64,000 bases of DNA from Chalciporus piperatus (GCA_038093975.1 JBBPTG010000102.1:25385-89384), one strand, 5' to 3'; counted from the stretch's first letter, positions 36,941-48,617 are shown. A program made the numbers and translations. The notes: generated by a model from the sequence alone, not told the origin.

Positions 36941-38675
36941 ATGTTACTTACTTTCGCCTCAGCTCTTCTGCCTCTCGCGGCCCTTGCCTCAGATTCGGAA
37001 CCGTCGCACGAACGCAATGGCGTCTGCACGCTCATACCCAGGGGTAACGGACGTGATGACTCTGACCAACTTCTTGCTGCCGTCGACTCCCCGTATTGCC
37101 AGGAAATTCTACTCCCCAACCATACCCCTACACTATCTCACAGCGCCTCCGCACTGATCTTACCAACAAGGTTCTGAACGTGTACGGAACGTTATCAGTG
37201 AGTTGAAGTTTCGACGCCGTCATAATCTGGTCGTCCATCCTGCTTGCTATCTTCCTTACTCAGTTCAGCGACAATCTTGCCTACTGGATCAACAATAGCT
37301 GGCCTGTAGACTTTCAAAACTTGCAGGCTGCTTGGCTAGCTACCGGAGACAATCGGGTAATGTCTGGTGGCGGATGGAACCAAGGTGGAATGAATGGGAA
37401 CGGACAGGTTTGAAGTTTTGTTTGTGTTTTGCGTTGCATCCCCTGACTGCGAGATGTAGGCATGGTACATTCGAGCGCAAGGATTTGGCAACCAGCCTGG
37501 AAGGCCTATGTCCCTGTATATCTCGAACGCGAGCAACGCCCTTGTGAAGGATTTCAGTATCGTTCAGCCGCAGTTTTGGTCTGTCTTTGTTGATGTCGGT
37601 GTTGAGCCCAACTCGATCCTATTACCTACCTGACCGATTTTCTCAGCGCTCGACGAATATCACCCTCGACAGTGTATATGTCAATGCGACGAACATGGAC
37701 CCTCGGGATTCGTCGTTTAGCACACATCCTCGCGCTCCAGGGCTTAATCTGGTCCAGGAAACAATTGGGTCGTGAATACTGACAGGATCGACACCTACAT
37801 CACGATCAAGAATTGGGTGATCCAGAATGGAGACGACTGTGTCGCTTTCAAGGGGTAAGCCATTCTCGCGCTTGCCGGTCGGTCACCTAACCAAGTCACT
37901 TGACCAGAAATTCGGCCAATATCTTCGTTAGCAACGTAACTTGCTATGGAAGTGATGGTATTGCATTCGGATCATTGGGACAGGTGTGTGTGTGTGAATC
38001 TGTGCGAAGGGCAAGAGCACTAACCCTTCACGTCACTGGGTCAGTATCCTGACAGAATAGATTACGTGGAAAATGTCACTGTGACCGACGTTACTCTCCC
38101 CCCGTCTAATGCGCTGAATGGGAACCCGACTGGCGCAGCTTACTTCAAAGCGTGGGTTGGCGTTTCACTCGGCGGACCCCCACCCAATGGCGGCGGTAGG
38201 GGGACTGGTCTCGTGAACAACGTCACTCTGGAGAACTTCAGATTCCAAAATGTCAGCTTGCCGTTGTACCTTCAGAGCTGGTAAGTAGCGGTCACAGCGG
38301 CTCGGCTTGATCGGTATTCTAAACACAAGGAAATCTCCCCTGTCAGTCTTACCTATTCTGCGGTCAACGTCACACAAGTGAGTGGTTCGCCAAACACGGA
38401 TGCGCCCTTCAGCTTATCCTTTTCTTAGTACTGCAACACATCCACGCTGGGATTTGAGAATGTCTGGATCAAGGACTTCCAGGGCACCTCGTCGGGCGCC
38501 AAGAACGGCACTGTAAGATGACCGTCTTGCTATGTCTCATGGCCTGCTGACGGACACGGTTGCTTTCAAGGTCGTCAGCTTGCTCTGCTCGCCTACAGCA
38601 CCATGTCACAACTTTGACTTTGAGAGCTTCGATGTGACAGGCATCGATTGCACGCTTCCGACCAGTAGTGCTTAG
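36941..38675 (+). pseudogene. GH28 (polygalacturonase-family) gene with frame breaks and altered active-site motifs
   Basis: A signal peptide (MLLTFASALLPLAALAS) and the GH28 opening GVCTLIPRGNGRDDSDQLL start the gene. Family segments follow: [67 protein letters not shown], the NGDDC box, NVTCYGSDGIAFGSLGQYPD, AYFKAWVGV and Cys-rich ends to TAG at 38675. GH28 enzymes hydrolyse pectin chains. Here the usual G-H-G is GSDG and R-I-K is YFK, whereas NTD and GDD Asp residues remain. The frame is broken in exon 1 at a CCCC tract (37125-37128), where the +1 frame resumes as TISQRLRTDLTNK. It breaks again before NNWVVNTDR (~37,735-37,780), where no canonical intron restores phase. I call it a probable pseudogene. 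Sequence error or a divergent active member are alternatives. Confidence 0.6.
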
Positions 38676-38913
38676 ATTGGTCGGCCACTTGTGTCTGTGT
38701 GCGTCGTCGTCGGCTGTTTAGCAAAATACATGTTTGAAACGGTTGGCTTTATGGCATCAGTACTGGCAATAAAAATATTGGTCCTTGAGCGCTTGACCCG
38801 ATCAAGTGACCTCAGTGTCTGTAAGTTCTCCCGGGCTGGTGGCGTGGGAGTGCGCACTGCCCGAGTCTTCAACTTGAGGTACTACGCTCTTCCTTACTCA
38901 CTTTCTCGACAAT

Positions 38914-40409
38914 AATGTTCGTGCCCACCGTAGTCTCTCTTTTACTCCTTTCTGCATCGGCAACTGTCCGGGCGACTCCATGTGTCACTTTTGACATCAA
39001 CTGGAACTTGTACGCATTCGGCCTTAATGGCAAGGATTGGTTTGCTGGCACCCAAGCCACATGGGCTAGTAAGTTTGCCTAGTCCTACACATGTAATCGG
39101 TTCTCTGAGATGCTCTCCGCAGCTGGTCAGGCCACGGATATCACGGTCACTGGCCGACCGTAAGCACATACGTCCCTTTTTGATTCATTCTGACGGGTTT
39201 ACAGTCCGTTTGACGCTGCCAACACCACATGCTACCTCTCCCAGGTATGTGTGCCAGTGGTTATTCTATCTCATTTCTGTCTCACTCGTTCCCCAGTATA
39301 CCAACGCGATGTATGTTCTCAATGGCGATTCCAAAAACCCGTCGTCCATCTACATCTATGACGCAACTGCCAAGTCTTGGTCCACTCAAGCTGTCACAGC
39401 CGGGACATTCGACACCACTTCGTTCGATGCCATCCTCGACCACGACACCAACGTTTTCTGTAATCACGTTCTCCCTAATCTTGATGTACTCGAAACTAAC
39501 GCAACGGGATCTTAGATGCGCTCTCCCATGACAACGTGTTTTCCCTCGACATGGGTCTCCTCAAGGCTGCTAACAGCACCCCCGTGAACTGGGTCGACGT
39601 TGGACAGGCTCCCTACCCGTCCGGATACCAGCCCGTGATGGCCTTGGCTCAGAACCACATCCACTTCCTTAACATCCCTGGAGTCCCTGCCGGATCCGCG
39701 GACATCTTCGTCATTCACTGTATGTCATTGCTGTCATTGTGTTTTCGTAGGAGCTCCCATTGATCGACTGATTGTGGATAGACTCGTACTTCCAGCCCAC
39801 GCCCCAGGCTTACCCTTTGCCAAACGGCGGTGATTTCCCCGCTATGTACGGACAGGCAACGTCGTTCTTCGAAGACACCGGTGTACGTCTAAAACCTCCA
39901 AAGACTTTTCGCCCTCTTGAGTTGATCCCTTTTTCCAGGTTCAACAGTTCTTCGCTTTCATCCCCCAGGACTCGTCCGCCACCTACGTCATCAATGTTGA
40001 GGTAATGTATTTGTGTGACCCGTGATGTACTGTGACTGACGGAGGGTGCCAGACCAACACTACCCAATCGCTTGCTGGCCCTGCGATCAAGGATCCGAAA
40101 GCCACCTACTTTGCTAGCACCACCTCTCTCGTCCAGCTCTCGAGCAACGGCACTGTCTCCTACATTCTTTACCAAGACGGCAACACGGCTGCAAACAGCG
40201 CCGCTACCTGGTCGATCGTGAAATCTCTTGCGACTTCGGCACCCCCCACCCCCCCTGCCAGCTCCGCTGTCTCGGCTACTCACTCTGGTTCGGGCAGCGC
40301 CACTGGAACTAGTACCTCTGGTAAGCCCAACGGAGCTCTAGCTTCCAGCACCGTCCAGATCGGACTCGTTCTTGCTACAGTGATGGGAGGGATGGCGTAC
40401 CTTCTTTGA
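38914..40409 (+). CDS. Secreted, probably GPI-anchored protein of unknown function
   Basis: Start at 38914 with signal peptide MFVPTVVSLLLLSASATVRA. About eight short exons can be joined: FDINWNLYAFGLNGKDWF, then TGQATDITVTGRP, PFDAANTTCYLSQ, YTNAMYVLNGDSKNPSSIYI, then YALSHDNVFSLDMGLL, YSYFQPTPQAYPLPNGGD, QQFFAFIPQDSSATYVINVE and the last exon from 40,052. Several N-x-T/S sites are present. The C-terminal Ser/Thr/Pro stretch (PPTPPASSAVSATHSGSGS) and the hydrophobic end VQIGLVLATVMGGMAYLL form a typical GPI-attachment signal. Repeating YVLNGD / VFSLDMG / IHFLNIPG strands hint at a propeller-like fold (inference). A cell-surface location is likely. Neighbouring a pectinase-like gene may be coincidence. 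Confidence 0.72.
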
Positions 40410-40890
40410 GATATTGGCAAAGTATTCGTGATACCAGTTATACACTTGCTCGGACTTTCATTTGGTCTCCTCTCTTGTCGCACAGTCATACCGCTCCGGC
40501 CTTTCGATTTGTAGCCAACTTGGATTTGTCTCTACATACGATGTCGAGAGTGTCTGTAGACTGTATAGTGGATTTCAGGGACATCTTTTCCATTTAGAAA
40601 CATGGTCAGATCGAAACGTTCAAGAGCGGAAGTTTAAACGTTCAATGTAAGGTAGTAGGTCTCCCACCCTTGAAGCTTGTTGATTGCCTTCGTCCGTCGT
40701 CGCCATCAACGTCCACCCACTGCGGTCCAAGTATTGAGACGATATCTCCTCAACCAATCGGTCTCTTGTCCAGATTTTCACCACGGAGCGCTGGTGAATA
40801 TTAAACTCAGGGTCGTGATCCGACATTTTCCAAACACACGCCTCTCTCGCTACCTTGCACCCGACCAACGACTGCTCACACACTACTGCC
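40410..40890. other. Intergenic
   Basis: About 480 bp between the GPI-protein gene and the Ser-rich gene, with no coding signal. Confidence 0.35.
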
Positions 40891-41495
40891 ATGTCGTTCA
40901 AGGAGAACTTTACACTATCCAATCTCTCGCTGAGTTCAGAAGACTGGGATCGCTCAGAGAGCGACATTGACCCCTCTGACGGCCACGTGGATTTACGTTC
41001 GACACCTCGGAACTCTGTGGTGTTCCCCGGGGATGGTGTGCAGGATACGCCTGCGCGAAGTCGGTGTGGTGGCAAGGATGGACGCTCGCTGAGCGAGTTG
41101 ATGAAGCTGCATGCCGAGAAGGGGACGGATGTGTCGTTCAGCGCTGAGGAGGCAACACGAGTGGCAGACGTCCTCAAGCAGTGGGTGAGTCATGTTCCTT
41201 CTCTTCATGCAATTTCCTGCCCGTTTTCTGGCCACGAATGGTGTTCTGTCACTTGGGGACGGGATAGGCATCTATGTTGACCATCGATCGATTGTTGATG
41301 TTGATTCTTGAACTTGGGCAGATAAATTCAGGGACGTCACCATATGAGGGGGAAGACGACTTCTTCTCTCGCTCGCAAGACGACTCGTCGCTGAGGTCAA
41401 AACGAGCCTCACGGCCACCGGTGGACATGAACGGCAGACCTCGCGGGCAAAGCGAAAGCGCGGCTCGCTGCTGCTCGGACATGTCAAGCTCATGA
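40891..41495 (+). CDS. Small Ser/Asp-rich conserved hypothetical protein
   Basis: The Met at 40891 begins MSFKENFTLSNLSLSSEDWD. Exon 1 (40891-41184) ends after a compact helix, SLSELMKLHAEKGTDVSFSA then VADVLKQW. It is followed by an intron of 137 nt if the acceptor at 41321 is used, giving exon 2 (41322-41495): INSGTSPYEGEDDFFSRS to SDMSSS and TGA. That gives about 155 residues. The intron is longer than its neighbours, so another small exon may be hidden. The helical ELMKLHAEKG core looks conserved in type, with disordered acidic and Ser-rich ends. The function is unknown. Confidence 0.5.
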
Positions 41496-41902
41496 CAAGC
41501 GCAGTCCCATGCTGATCCCCATTTCTTTTTCTCTGGAACCTTTTTCTTTCTCATCTGCGCTACCTGCTATCTATCGAACCCTCATCATACCCTTTCGAGA
41601 TGCCCACCACGCCCCGAACGATCTAGAGTTGACGACTCCGTTACGACCTGTTACGACCCCTTGACGAATCAATCTACGACTCTGCTTTAGTTACCTTATT
41701 TTTTTATTCCTGAGAGTATAGCAATACTATTTTCGAGCTGGACATGCTGCTGGCGTTGGCTTGTGATCGATTCGCTAGTTGACCGAACGGACCTACTCCG
41801 GCTATCATATGATACTTGCCAAGTATATGTATCGATCTGAATCCAAGCACTAGCCTCTACTAGCTCACACGGCGAGGCAACGCTCCAAGACACAGACAAG
41901 TC
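41496..41902. other. Intergenic
   Basis: About 400 bp upstream of PEX19 with no coding signal. Confidence 0.35.
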
Positions 41903-43012
41903 ATGTCTACCAGTCAGAAACCGCGAGTGGACGAGGAAGAAGACCTCGACGATCTCGACGGTCAGATCTCTGATTGAATCTACCACTATACGCACGCTCA
42001 TCCTCTCGTCAGATGTACTCGATCAGTTCTCGTCTCTTCCCGTACCGGCTTCGCAAACGACGTCCAAGTCACCCCAGAAAGAGTTAGATGGAGCAGGCGA
42101 CGAACTTGCGGACGATTTCGCGGCCGAGCTTGCAAAGGAGATGGAGTCGTTGTTCAAGGGTTTAGGCATCGATCCACAGGGTGTCGCGGGTGCTGCTCCC
42201 AGTGGGCCCGAAACGCCAGCGCAGAAAGCTGAAAGGGAGAAGCTCGCAGCAGCATGGGAGGCGATGCTGGTTGAGGGTATGGACGCCGCGATGGTTGATC
42301 AAGAGGCCAGCGGTCGTGCTGGCGCTGGCGCATCATCGACATCCAGGAAGCCAACGCAGACAGACGATTTCCAGTCACGTATTCGCTCGACGATGAATAA
42401 ACTCAAGGAGAGCGAGTCTGGATTGAAGTCGTCCGATTCGTCGGCTCCTGGGGCGGACTCGTTTGAGGCGATGTTGTCTCAGTTGGGAGGCTTGGAAGGG
42501 CTTGTTGGTGAGGGCGAGGAGAACGAGGAGCAGTTGCAGGGGGTTTTGGAAGTGATGATGGGACAGTTGATGGGCAAGGAGGTGTTGTATGAGCCACTGA
42601 AGGAGTTGCACGAGAAGGTACGTGTATGGTTCCCTCCGTCTTTGCGCGACAATCTGACGACGAGAACGTGTATAGTTCCCCGACTATCTAACGGAACAAA
42701 GCAGTACTATATCACCCGAAGATAAGAAACGCTACGAGGCACAGATAGCGTGTATCAAGCGATTGTTGGTTGAATTCGAGGCAAAGGAGTATCGCGACGA
42801 GGACGAGAAGGCACGGGAAAGAATCGTTGAACTCATGGGCGAGGTATGCATTTCTCTCGCATGCGCTTTTCATCTCTACTGACGTCGGTGTCTGCTCGCA
42901 GCTGCAAACCCATGGATCGCCACCGGAAGGAATTATGGGCCCTCTCCCGCCAGGATTCAGCATGGGCCCGGATGGGCTACCCAACCTTCCGCCGGAGTGT
43001 GTAATCAGTTGA
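41903..43012 (+). CDS. PEX19: Peroxisomal membrane protein import receptor PEX19
   Basis: Cytosolic chaperone and receptor for newly made peroxisomal membrane proteins, docking on PEX3. Exons 41903-41960, 42013-42617, 42676-42843 and 42902-43012 sum to 313 codons plus stop, normal for the family. The acidic N-terminus (EEEDLDDLDDVLDQF) matches the PEX3-binding amphipathic region. ELAKEMESLFKGLG follows, then the central Ser-rich linker. The alpha-helical cargo-binding domain has VLEVMMGQLMGKEVLYEPLK and KFPDYLTEQ. The C-terminus ends GPLPPGFSMGPDGLPNLPPE and then CVIS, a CaaX box for farnesylation. All joins keep the frame. The first intron falls after 19 codons, as is common in fungal genes. 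Confidence 0.92.
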
Positions 43013-43461
43013 GCTGGTCTGATCCAGGCTTGACAGAGATCTCCGAGGTGGGGAAGCGGCGTGTAGAAAGAATCCGGTTCTCGCGATAGTTGACCGCTTT
43101 GTTGACATACATCTATAGACCCTACTTCACTCGTGCTGGGAAGGACGCGCTATTCGCGAGCTTGAGCTTCGACCTGCCAGTGGGGGAACCAAGCAGGCCA
43201 AAGCTACACGATCACTAGACCGATTCCATAGTTCGATCTATGTTCGATCTATGTAGTCTATTACTTGGGGTTTACAGCTGTTTTCATATTGATAGGCCAC
43301 AGCATCAAAAAAATACATTCAGGCGGACCTCCCAATCAACCAACCGAAGCCTAAGAATGATATACAAAAGCAAAAAAAAAAAAAAAAAGAAACACTGCGT
43401 AAAACAAAGCATAGCGGCTCCTACAGACAGCAAGCGACAGGTGACAGGAAACATTATCGCA
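43013..43461. other. Intergenic, contains a poly(A) run
   Basis: About 450 bp between convergent gene ends (PEX19 + and GNAT-like -). A run of about 17 A lies near 43,372-43,388. Confidence 0.4.
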
Positions 43462-44385
43462 TTAATGGCTGGCACGAGTAGATCCTTGAACAGGCAGAAT
43501 GACGAGGAACTCATGACCGACCAGAAGATCACCCAGAACCCATTTCCCGTCACTCTTGTAAACAGCAAGAGCCTTAAGGGGCTCTGCATGGTCAACGTAG
43601 AAACGGGTAAAAACAGAACATACAGTGCCAGATGTGAATTCATCATCAAGCAGCGATCTGTGAACTTGCATGGTTCTAACATACTCTACTGGTGCTGCCT
43701 TGATGATGGCCTTCACATTCTGACGACAGAAATTAAGATCAACAGATTGAATGTGATTGGCTGAAAAATAAATTAGTGATGGCTACTCAACAGGAGCAAG
43801 ACCCCATACAGGTATATTTGGCAAGTGCATGGCAAGCAGACGGATGAGAAGACACTAGGCCAATGGCCGTGATATCACGGAAGGGTTTGCAAGACTTCAA
43901 CATTTGAAGAAGGGAGGTCGCGATATACCTCTTGCGGGCAGCAAGGCTGACGACAAGTTGCGTTACCCAACCAACTCGTCCTTACAAACACATGTTAGCA
44001 ATAGGAATTGACTTAGATGAGAAGAAGATGGTGTACCTCTGAGCCCATCATGACCATAATCCCACGCCGTAGCAAAGGCATGACCAACAAGATCAAGCTG
44101 TCTATCCTCTGTAGCTCGATAGCAGACAACAAGAATGGTGGCCTCAGGAGACGACAGCAACTGCTCGCGAAGTTTAGTGGGAGACATCTTGACGTGATCT
44201 CCTGGCTTGGGACCTTTCTCGCCCCAAATTCCGTAGTTGTTGCTAAACAATTTAGAGCATTGTTCTAGGACTTCATCACGGATTTCAGACCCAGGGTAAG
44301 CCTGATAGATGAGTGAACCAGGAAGGAAGAGAGAGCCCAAAGGCTGGCTGATTGGTTGAGTCAGAGTTGGGAGATCGGGCTGCAT
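43462..44385 (-). CDS. GNAT-like acetyltransferase-fold protein
   Basis: Exons 44385-44037, 43980-43810 and 43760-43462 join to 272 codons plus stop. The N-terminal part has LPGSLIYQAYPGSEIRDEVL and an LREQLLSSPEATILVVCY strand. The core across the first intron reads LVGHAFATAWDYG...GRVGWVTQLVVSLAARKRYIAT. The V-T-Q-L-V-V strand followed by a basic R-K-R-Y-I-A helix start is the acetyl-CoA-binding motif A pattern of GNAT proteins (Q/R-x-x-G/A), although the usual Gly is replaced. The C-terminal exon, beginning near SNHIQSVDLNFCRQNVKAII, looks like an extra domain. I infer a GNAT fold. The acceptor substrate is unknown, and catalytic activity is not assured given the degenerate motif. The start is 98 bp from the divergent neighbour. 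Confidence 0.6.
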
Positions 44386-44483
44386 AGTAACTTGTGATTG
44401 TGATGGTGAGATTTACGTACATATAAAGTCACGTGCGCCATTCTCCACGAGGTGATCGACTGGTTTGCTTTCAGATATCGACC
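44386..44483. promoter_or_regulatory. Short bidirectional promoter region with CACGTG box
   Basis: Only 98 bp separate the ATGs of the GNAT-like gene (-) and the 44484 gene (+). The gap holds a TATA-like atataaa (44421-44427) and a palindromic CACGTG E-box (44430-44435), a known site type for bHLH regulators and usable from both sides. Confidence 0.5.
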
Positions 44484-47016
44484 ATGCGACCACGGACGAG
44501 AGCGTCGCCCAGTGGCAGCAATACCAAAGATACCAGCGATGCCAACGATGCCAACGACGGCGACAAAGCACGCACAGACCGTCGCCAGCCATTTCGCCCC
44601 CTTCAGTCCCGCTCACCAAAGAAAGTCCCAACCCCCATACCGACCATGGTCGTCCCCCCAAAGTCCACACCCCCTCGCGAGATCGAGATCATAACACTAC
44701 CACACACACCGAGAGCGACACCCAAGCCGACGAAGCGCAAGGCTACATCAAGGCTAAAGCCCCCTGCGAACAAGATCAAGGTCAAGAGCGAACCGCCAGA
44801 AATTGACCCTTTGCGGGCGTTGCGTCCACCGTCTCCCACGGACGACCCACTCTTGCTCTCGGGTGGACGGAGAACGAAGAGTCCACCGATGCGTGCACGG
44901 TTGACCCCTGCCTTTTCGTCGTCTCCCTCGGACGGTAGGTTCGACGACCCACCATTATCCTTCACGGCACGGCTCTCTGGGGGGAGGGTTGACCAGCCCA
45001 GCAGTACGCCTGCCAGCGATGCCCTCCCGCTCTTCACCTCCTCGCATACTGCTGCTGCTCGCGTTAATTCCGTATTTGCAGATCACGTTTGTACCCAAAC
45101 ATCGACTCCCCAAGCTGCCAATCCAAACTCTAGACCCAAACCGGCGCAACCCCCGACTTTCTGTGTTGCTCAGAATAAGACTCGAACGCAGACCACTCAG
45201 ATGCAGCCACAAGCACAGCCAAACGATGGCTGGAGCGACTCGGATGACGACGAATTCAACCTCACCGGAGAGTATACGGGCAAGTACAAGATCATAAGGG
45301 TTCCCACAAAGATGGACCCTCCAACGAGCGGGTCACGGGAGTGGAGGGAGTCGTGGGGAAGACCCGTTAGCCCATTCCCGTACAGCGAGATCATGGAGCG
45401 TTCGTTTTTGGACAATCCAAGCGCGTGGGAGGTTGCGACGGAACCCCCTCCCTCGGACGCACCGTCGCCTTCGCCTTCGCCCTCGCCTTCGCCGTCGCCC
45501 TCAGTGGATGATGAGTTTGGAGATCTGGGCGACTTTGCGGATATAGAGGAGGATTACCTGTTTGACGCTGGACATGTGGATGCGGAATCAACGGAGGTTC
45601 GACCTCTAGCTTTGCCATCTCAGCAAGTCCCGGATTCGGATCAGACGGTGCTCGAGGAAGAGGAGGAAGCTCAGATCGATCGGGAACTTTCCGTTGCCAT
45701 CGATGAATATCCCCACATCGCCACTGTTACAGAGGCGCAAACTGTCGTGGGGGATAAAGCTGACGAGGATGGTTCGTCGGACGATGACGAGGTTGTTGAA
45801 GGAGATGTGATCAAAATCACTAGTGGAGACGCAAAGGCAGCTGCTCGTGCAGCCGCGATATTAAGAATGGTACGTGAATGCATTCGCTGATGTCTGGCAC
45901 CCCGTCATCATTTCCTTCGTAGCACGATTATGACTGCTTCCTCGCAGCCGAGAGGGAGAAGCGCGCCAAGCCCTCACGAAAGCGTCGGAAGCGCTCGGGG
46001 GTTTCCAAACCCTATATAGATTCAAGGCAACGGCGGCAAACGATCGAAGACAACCAAGTCTCTGGGGATCGCCTTGTCGAGCTCTGGAAAGATGCGGACG
46101 AGAGCGTTTTCCTGGAGCATCACTCAAGGAGTTATCGCGATGTTTCTCGTAACATATCACCACCAAGGGCGACGGAGACTCGACCAGAGCCTCAATTACC
46201 TCCTCCCGCAGGACATTGGAATCGAGATTGCTGGAGATGCTTGGACAAGTGTCTCACGTCCGAGAGACTTGCTGTTTCAACCGCGCACGGAGACGATACA
46301 GATCTATTGGCGAGTACAGGAGATATCTCGAAAGACTCGGTGCTGGAGCGATTTATTACACAACTCGGAGGGGAATCCGTCATAGCTGGTCTGGGACCTG
46401 ATTGGTCTCGGTGGGTCTCGATTTCAATGTTCTTTCACTCGCTGATTTATAGCATCTTAGACAAAACTTGATCGCGAGATTGGACGTGCTCATCAAGAAG
46501 CAGTCGCGGTATGCAACTAGATCATCCTTGTTTGCACGTCAAGACTCGTGTTCGTCGCTGGACTCGACTGTACCGCGGTATCGCAGCCTCCTTCAAGAGG
46601 CCATGTCGCTGTCGTGGACGACAGACCTTTACCCTCTCTCCACGTCAGCAGCGTCTGATACGACCTTTGCCTCCGATCAGGACCCACGAAATAAGTCGTT
46701 TCCTGATCCATTGCCATACCCCGAGTCTGGGTGGCAGTTCCGAGGTTCCATACGGACACCCTCCCGAACCCCAGAGCTCCGAGCTCCACACCCGAAGGAC
46801 CAGGTGCATCTCCGCAACACATCCCTGCTAAACGAGTCGATGATCCCTGTCCCGGTGCGTCCGAAACGGTTGGTCGACTTGAAGCATCTGTCGCCAAGCA
46901 AGTTCGAAAGGGAGGGGCCTGCAAAGTCGTTGAGGAGGCCGAAGCGACGGAGTAGTGGGTCTAGTGTGAGGGATTTGGTAAGACAGTTCGAAGGGTTGGA
47001 CGAGTCAGTGAGATGA
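44484..47016 (+). CDS. Large nuclear-type protein with disordered Pro/Ser region, unknown function
   Basis: Exons 44484-45869, 45923-46410 and 46461-47016 give 809 codons plus stop, all joins in frame. The N-terminal third is Pro/Arg/Lys-rich (KATSRLKPPANKIKVKSEPP), followed by a middle region with WSDSDDDEFNLTGEYTGKYK and REWRESWGRPVSPFPYSEIM. A perfect Ser-Pro repeat (SPSPSPSPSPSPS) is encoded around 45,470-45,500. A long acidic tract follows, then a charged helix HDYDCFLAAEREKRAKPSRK with an adjacent RKRRKRSG nuclear localisation signal. The C-terminus has helices RQNLIARLDVLIKKQSRYAT and a basic end KSLRRPKRRSSGSSVRDLVR. Nothing marks an enzyme. A chromatin- or RNA-associated scaffold is only a guess. 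Confidence 0.7.
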
Positions 47017-47234
47017 TGCGCGGGGGTTTGAAAGTTTTGTGATCTCAGCGAGTGTGGACGTCCATGTGTTTTGCGTTTTTGGTTTTATGTTATGTTGAAA
47101 TGATGGGATAGCTGGCTGTCGACAACTAATACTATCAAGTTTTATCACATAGTATACAATGGATACAAAACGGATAGTCAAATTGTTTCAAACCTCGTAA
47201 CCCTAGATAACGCAATAGCTACAACGAGTACAGC

Positions 47235-47982
47235 TCAACACCCCTTGCCAGTCGAGTGGCTGAATGCTTGTCAGCTTTGTAGGAGAGGGTGAGAGGAAAC
47301 ACTTACACAGCTTCGTGGTGTAAATTAGGCCTTTTCTCCTCGAGTAGCTCGGGCCTGATGGGGCTGTTGCTGGTGTATATGTTGCCGGCACCACCTCTCC
47401 CGGTCGAGTGGATTATCGCTGCAGGGCCTCGGGAGCGAGAACGTGATCCAGAAATGTTCCCTACGCCGCCACGACCAGAAGAGTGCTGTGTGAGGCCTTC
47501 AGGTGGGGTGGAGGTGTTTATGGCTCGTAATGCTTACCATCGTGGGCGCCTCTGCATGCTGCTTAATGAGCTTTGCCTCGTACTCATCCTCTGCGTGGAC
47601 ATCCTCGCTGATGGGCTGAACGCCTTTGAGTGCATCTCGGGAGGGAGACCGGATGTTGCCTGCACCGCCTCGTCCGACAGAGAAGACCTGTTCGTCCAAG
47701 AGATGTCGGAAAGCACGGTCAAAACGAAAGATGAAATGCGGACCCTGTCAGGATGAACTGTGGGCTCGCGCCCTCGGGTGTCAGAAAAGTCGTCGGGGCC
47801 GTCGGATGGACGGGTATCGCGGGATTGGGAGGATCGCCTGATATTGCCTATCCCTCCGCGTCCGGAGGAATGCTAGCAAGGCCATTGAATCGAACGTGTC
47901 GCAGAGACAGGAATGAACTTACGAAGGCTTCGCGTCCCCGGGAGAGGGAGCGGTCGTTACTCTTGTTAGGAGAATCTGACAT
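47235..47982 (-). CDS. Par32/DUF3602-like protein with GRGGxGN repeats
   Basis: Five exons on the minus strand. The Met at 47982 opens MSDSPNKSNDRSLSRGREA. Successive exons each bring a repeat: HSSGRGGIGNIR, VFSVGRGGAGNIRSPSRD, HSSGRGGVGNIS and HSTGRGGAGNIY. A last short exon gives HSTGKGC and TGA. The repeated S-x-GRGG-x-GN core is the hallmark of the fungal DUF3602 family. The yeast member Par32 (Amu1) is a rapamycin-responsive phosphoprotein linked to TORC1 signalling and ammonium transport, so a similar regulatory role is possible but not shown. The residues between repeats are Ser/Arg-rich and probably disordered. Introns sit almost exactly between repeats, suggesting growth of the gene by exon duplication. 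Confidence 0.8.
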
Positions 47983-48058
47983 GAGAGAAGCGAGATAAAA
48001 TCCCCCATCACAAGGCGTGCAAAAGTGTATTGCCTGATGTGTCATGTCACGCAAGTCA

Positions 48059-48085
48059 CTGTTTTTTTTATTTTTATTTTTTTGG
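48059..48085 (+). repeat. T-rich tract
   Basis: A T-rich run just left of the transposon island, in the upstream region of the Par32-like gene. Confidence 0.5.
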
Positions 48086-48250
48086 TGGAACAATGCTGCC
48101 CAATCGTGGCTGACAAAGTCAGGCCGATTGAACACGTTGGTAAGCGGGGGTTTCACCCGCGGTAGGAACGGTACCATAGTCGAGAATCCAGTATGCAGAG
48201 ACCACCCAGGGGAAATACCTTTACGTACGCCACTTGTGTGACAATGTGGG

Positions 48251-48253
48251 ACT
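48251..48253. repeat. Target site duplication (ACT), left copy of the CACTA-like element
   Basis: ACT directly precedes CACTAGG. The matching copy is at 53577-53579. Confidence 0.6.
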
Positions 48254-48268
48254 CACTAGGCTCGGACC

Positions 48269-48308
48269 AGCCGTTTCAAACCCCGCTGACGTGGCGGGAG
48301 AAACGGCT
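48269..48308 (+). repeat. Left subterminal hairpin of the CACTA-like element
   Basis: Stem agccgtttc (48269-48277) pairs with gaaacggct (48300-48308), with an inner cccgc/gcggg stem (48282-48286 with 48294-48298). Confidence 0.7.
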
Positions 48309-48474
48309 GGGCTCACTCGGGCCACTTTTGGCAGTGTCTGCCATTCTCAAGAATGGACTTGGTGAAATTTCGCTCTGGATGACCATTCCCCACTCAAAAA
48401 AGGTTTCTGAGGCGACTGATTTTTTGTAATTTATGTACAACAAAAACCCGTTTTGAATACACTTGAAAATTATA
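48307..48474 (+). repeat. Left long inverted arm of the CACTA-like element
   Basis: Pairs with 53320-53489 on the opposite strand. It begins ctgggctcactcgggcc and ends gaatacacttgaaaa. Differences I could count are three or four substitutions and two single-base indels. Confidence 0.9.
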
Positions 48475-48501
48475 TTTTTTGTGCTCGAGGTTGGTGCTTT
48501 A

Positions 48502-48548
48502 GAGCCTGTCCAGCAACCGGTTTCTCGCCAGTTTCTCGCTCCAGTTTC
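48502..48548 (+). repeat. Harbinger left terminal inverted repeat (47 bp)
   Basis: Exact reverse complement of 51252-51298. Confidence 0.95.
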
Positions 48549-48617
48549 TTGTCCAAAATAGAACCAAATAGAAATCGTGACAATAGTGTGATTTCCATAT
48601 CCGGGTTTGTCGCCTCC

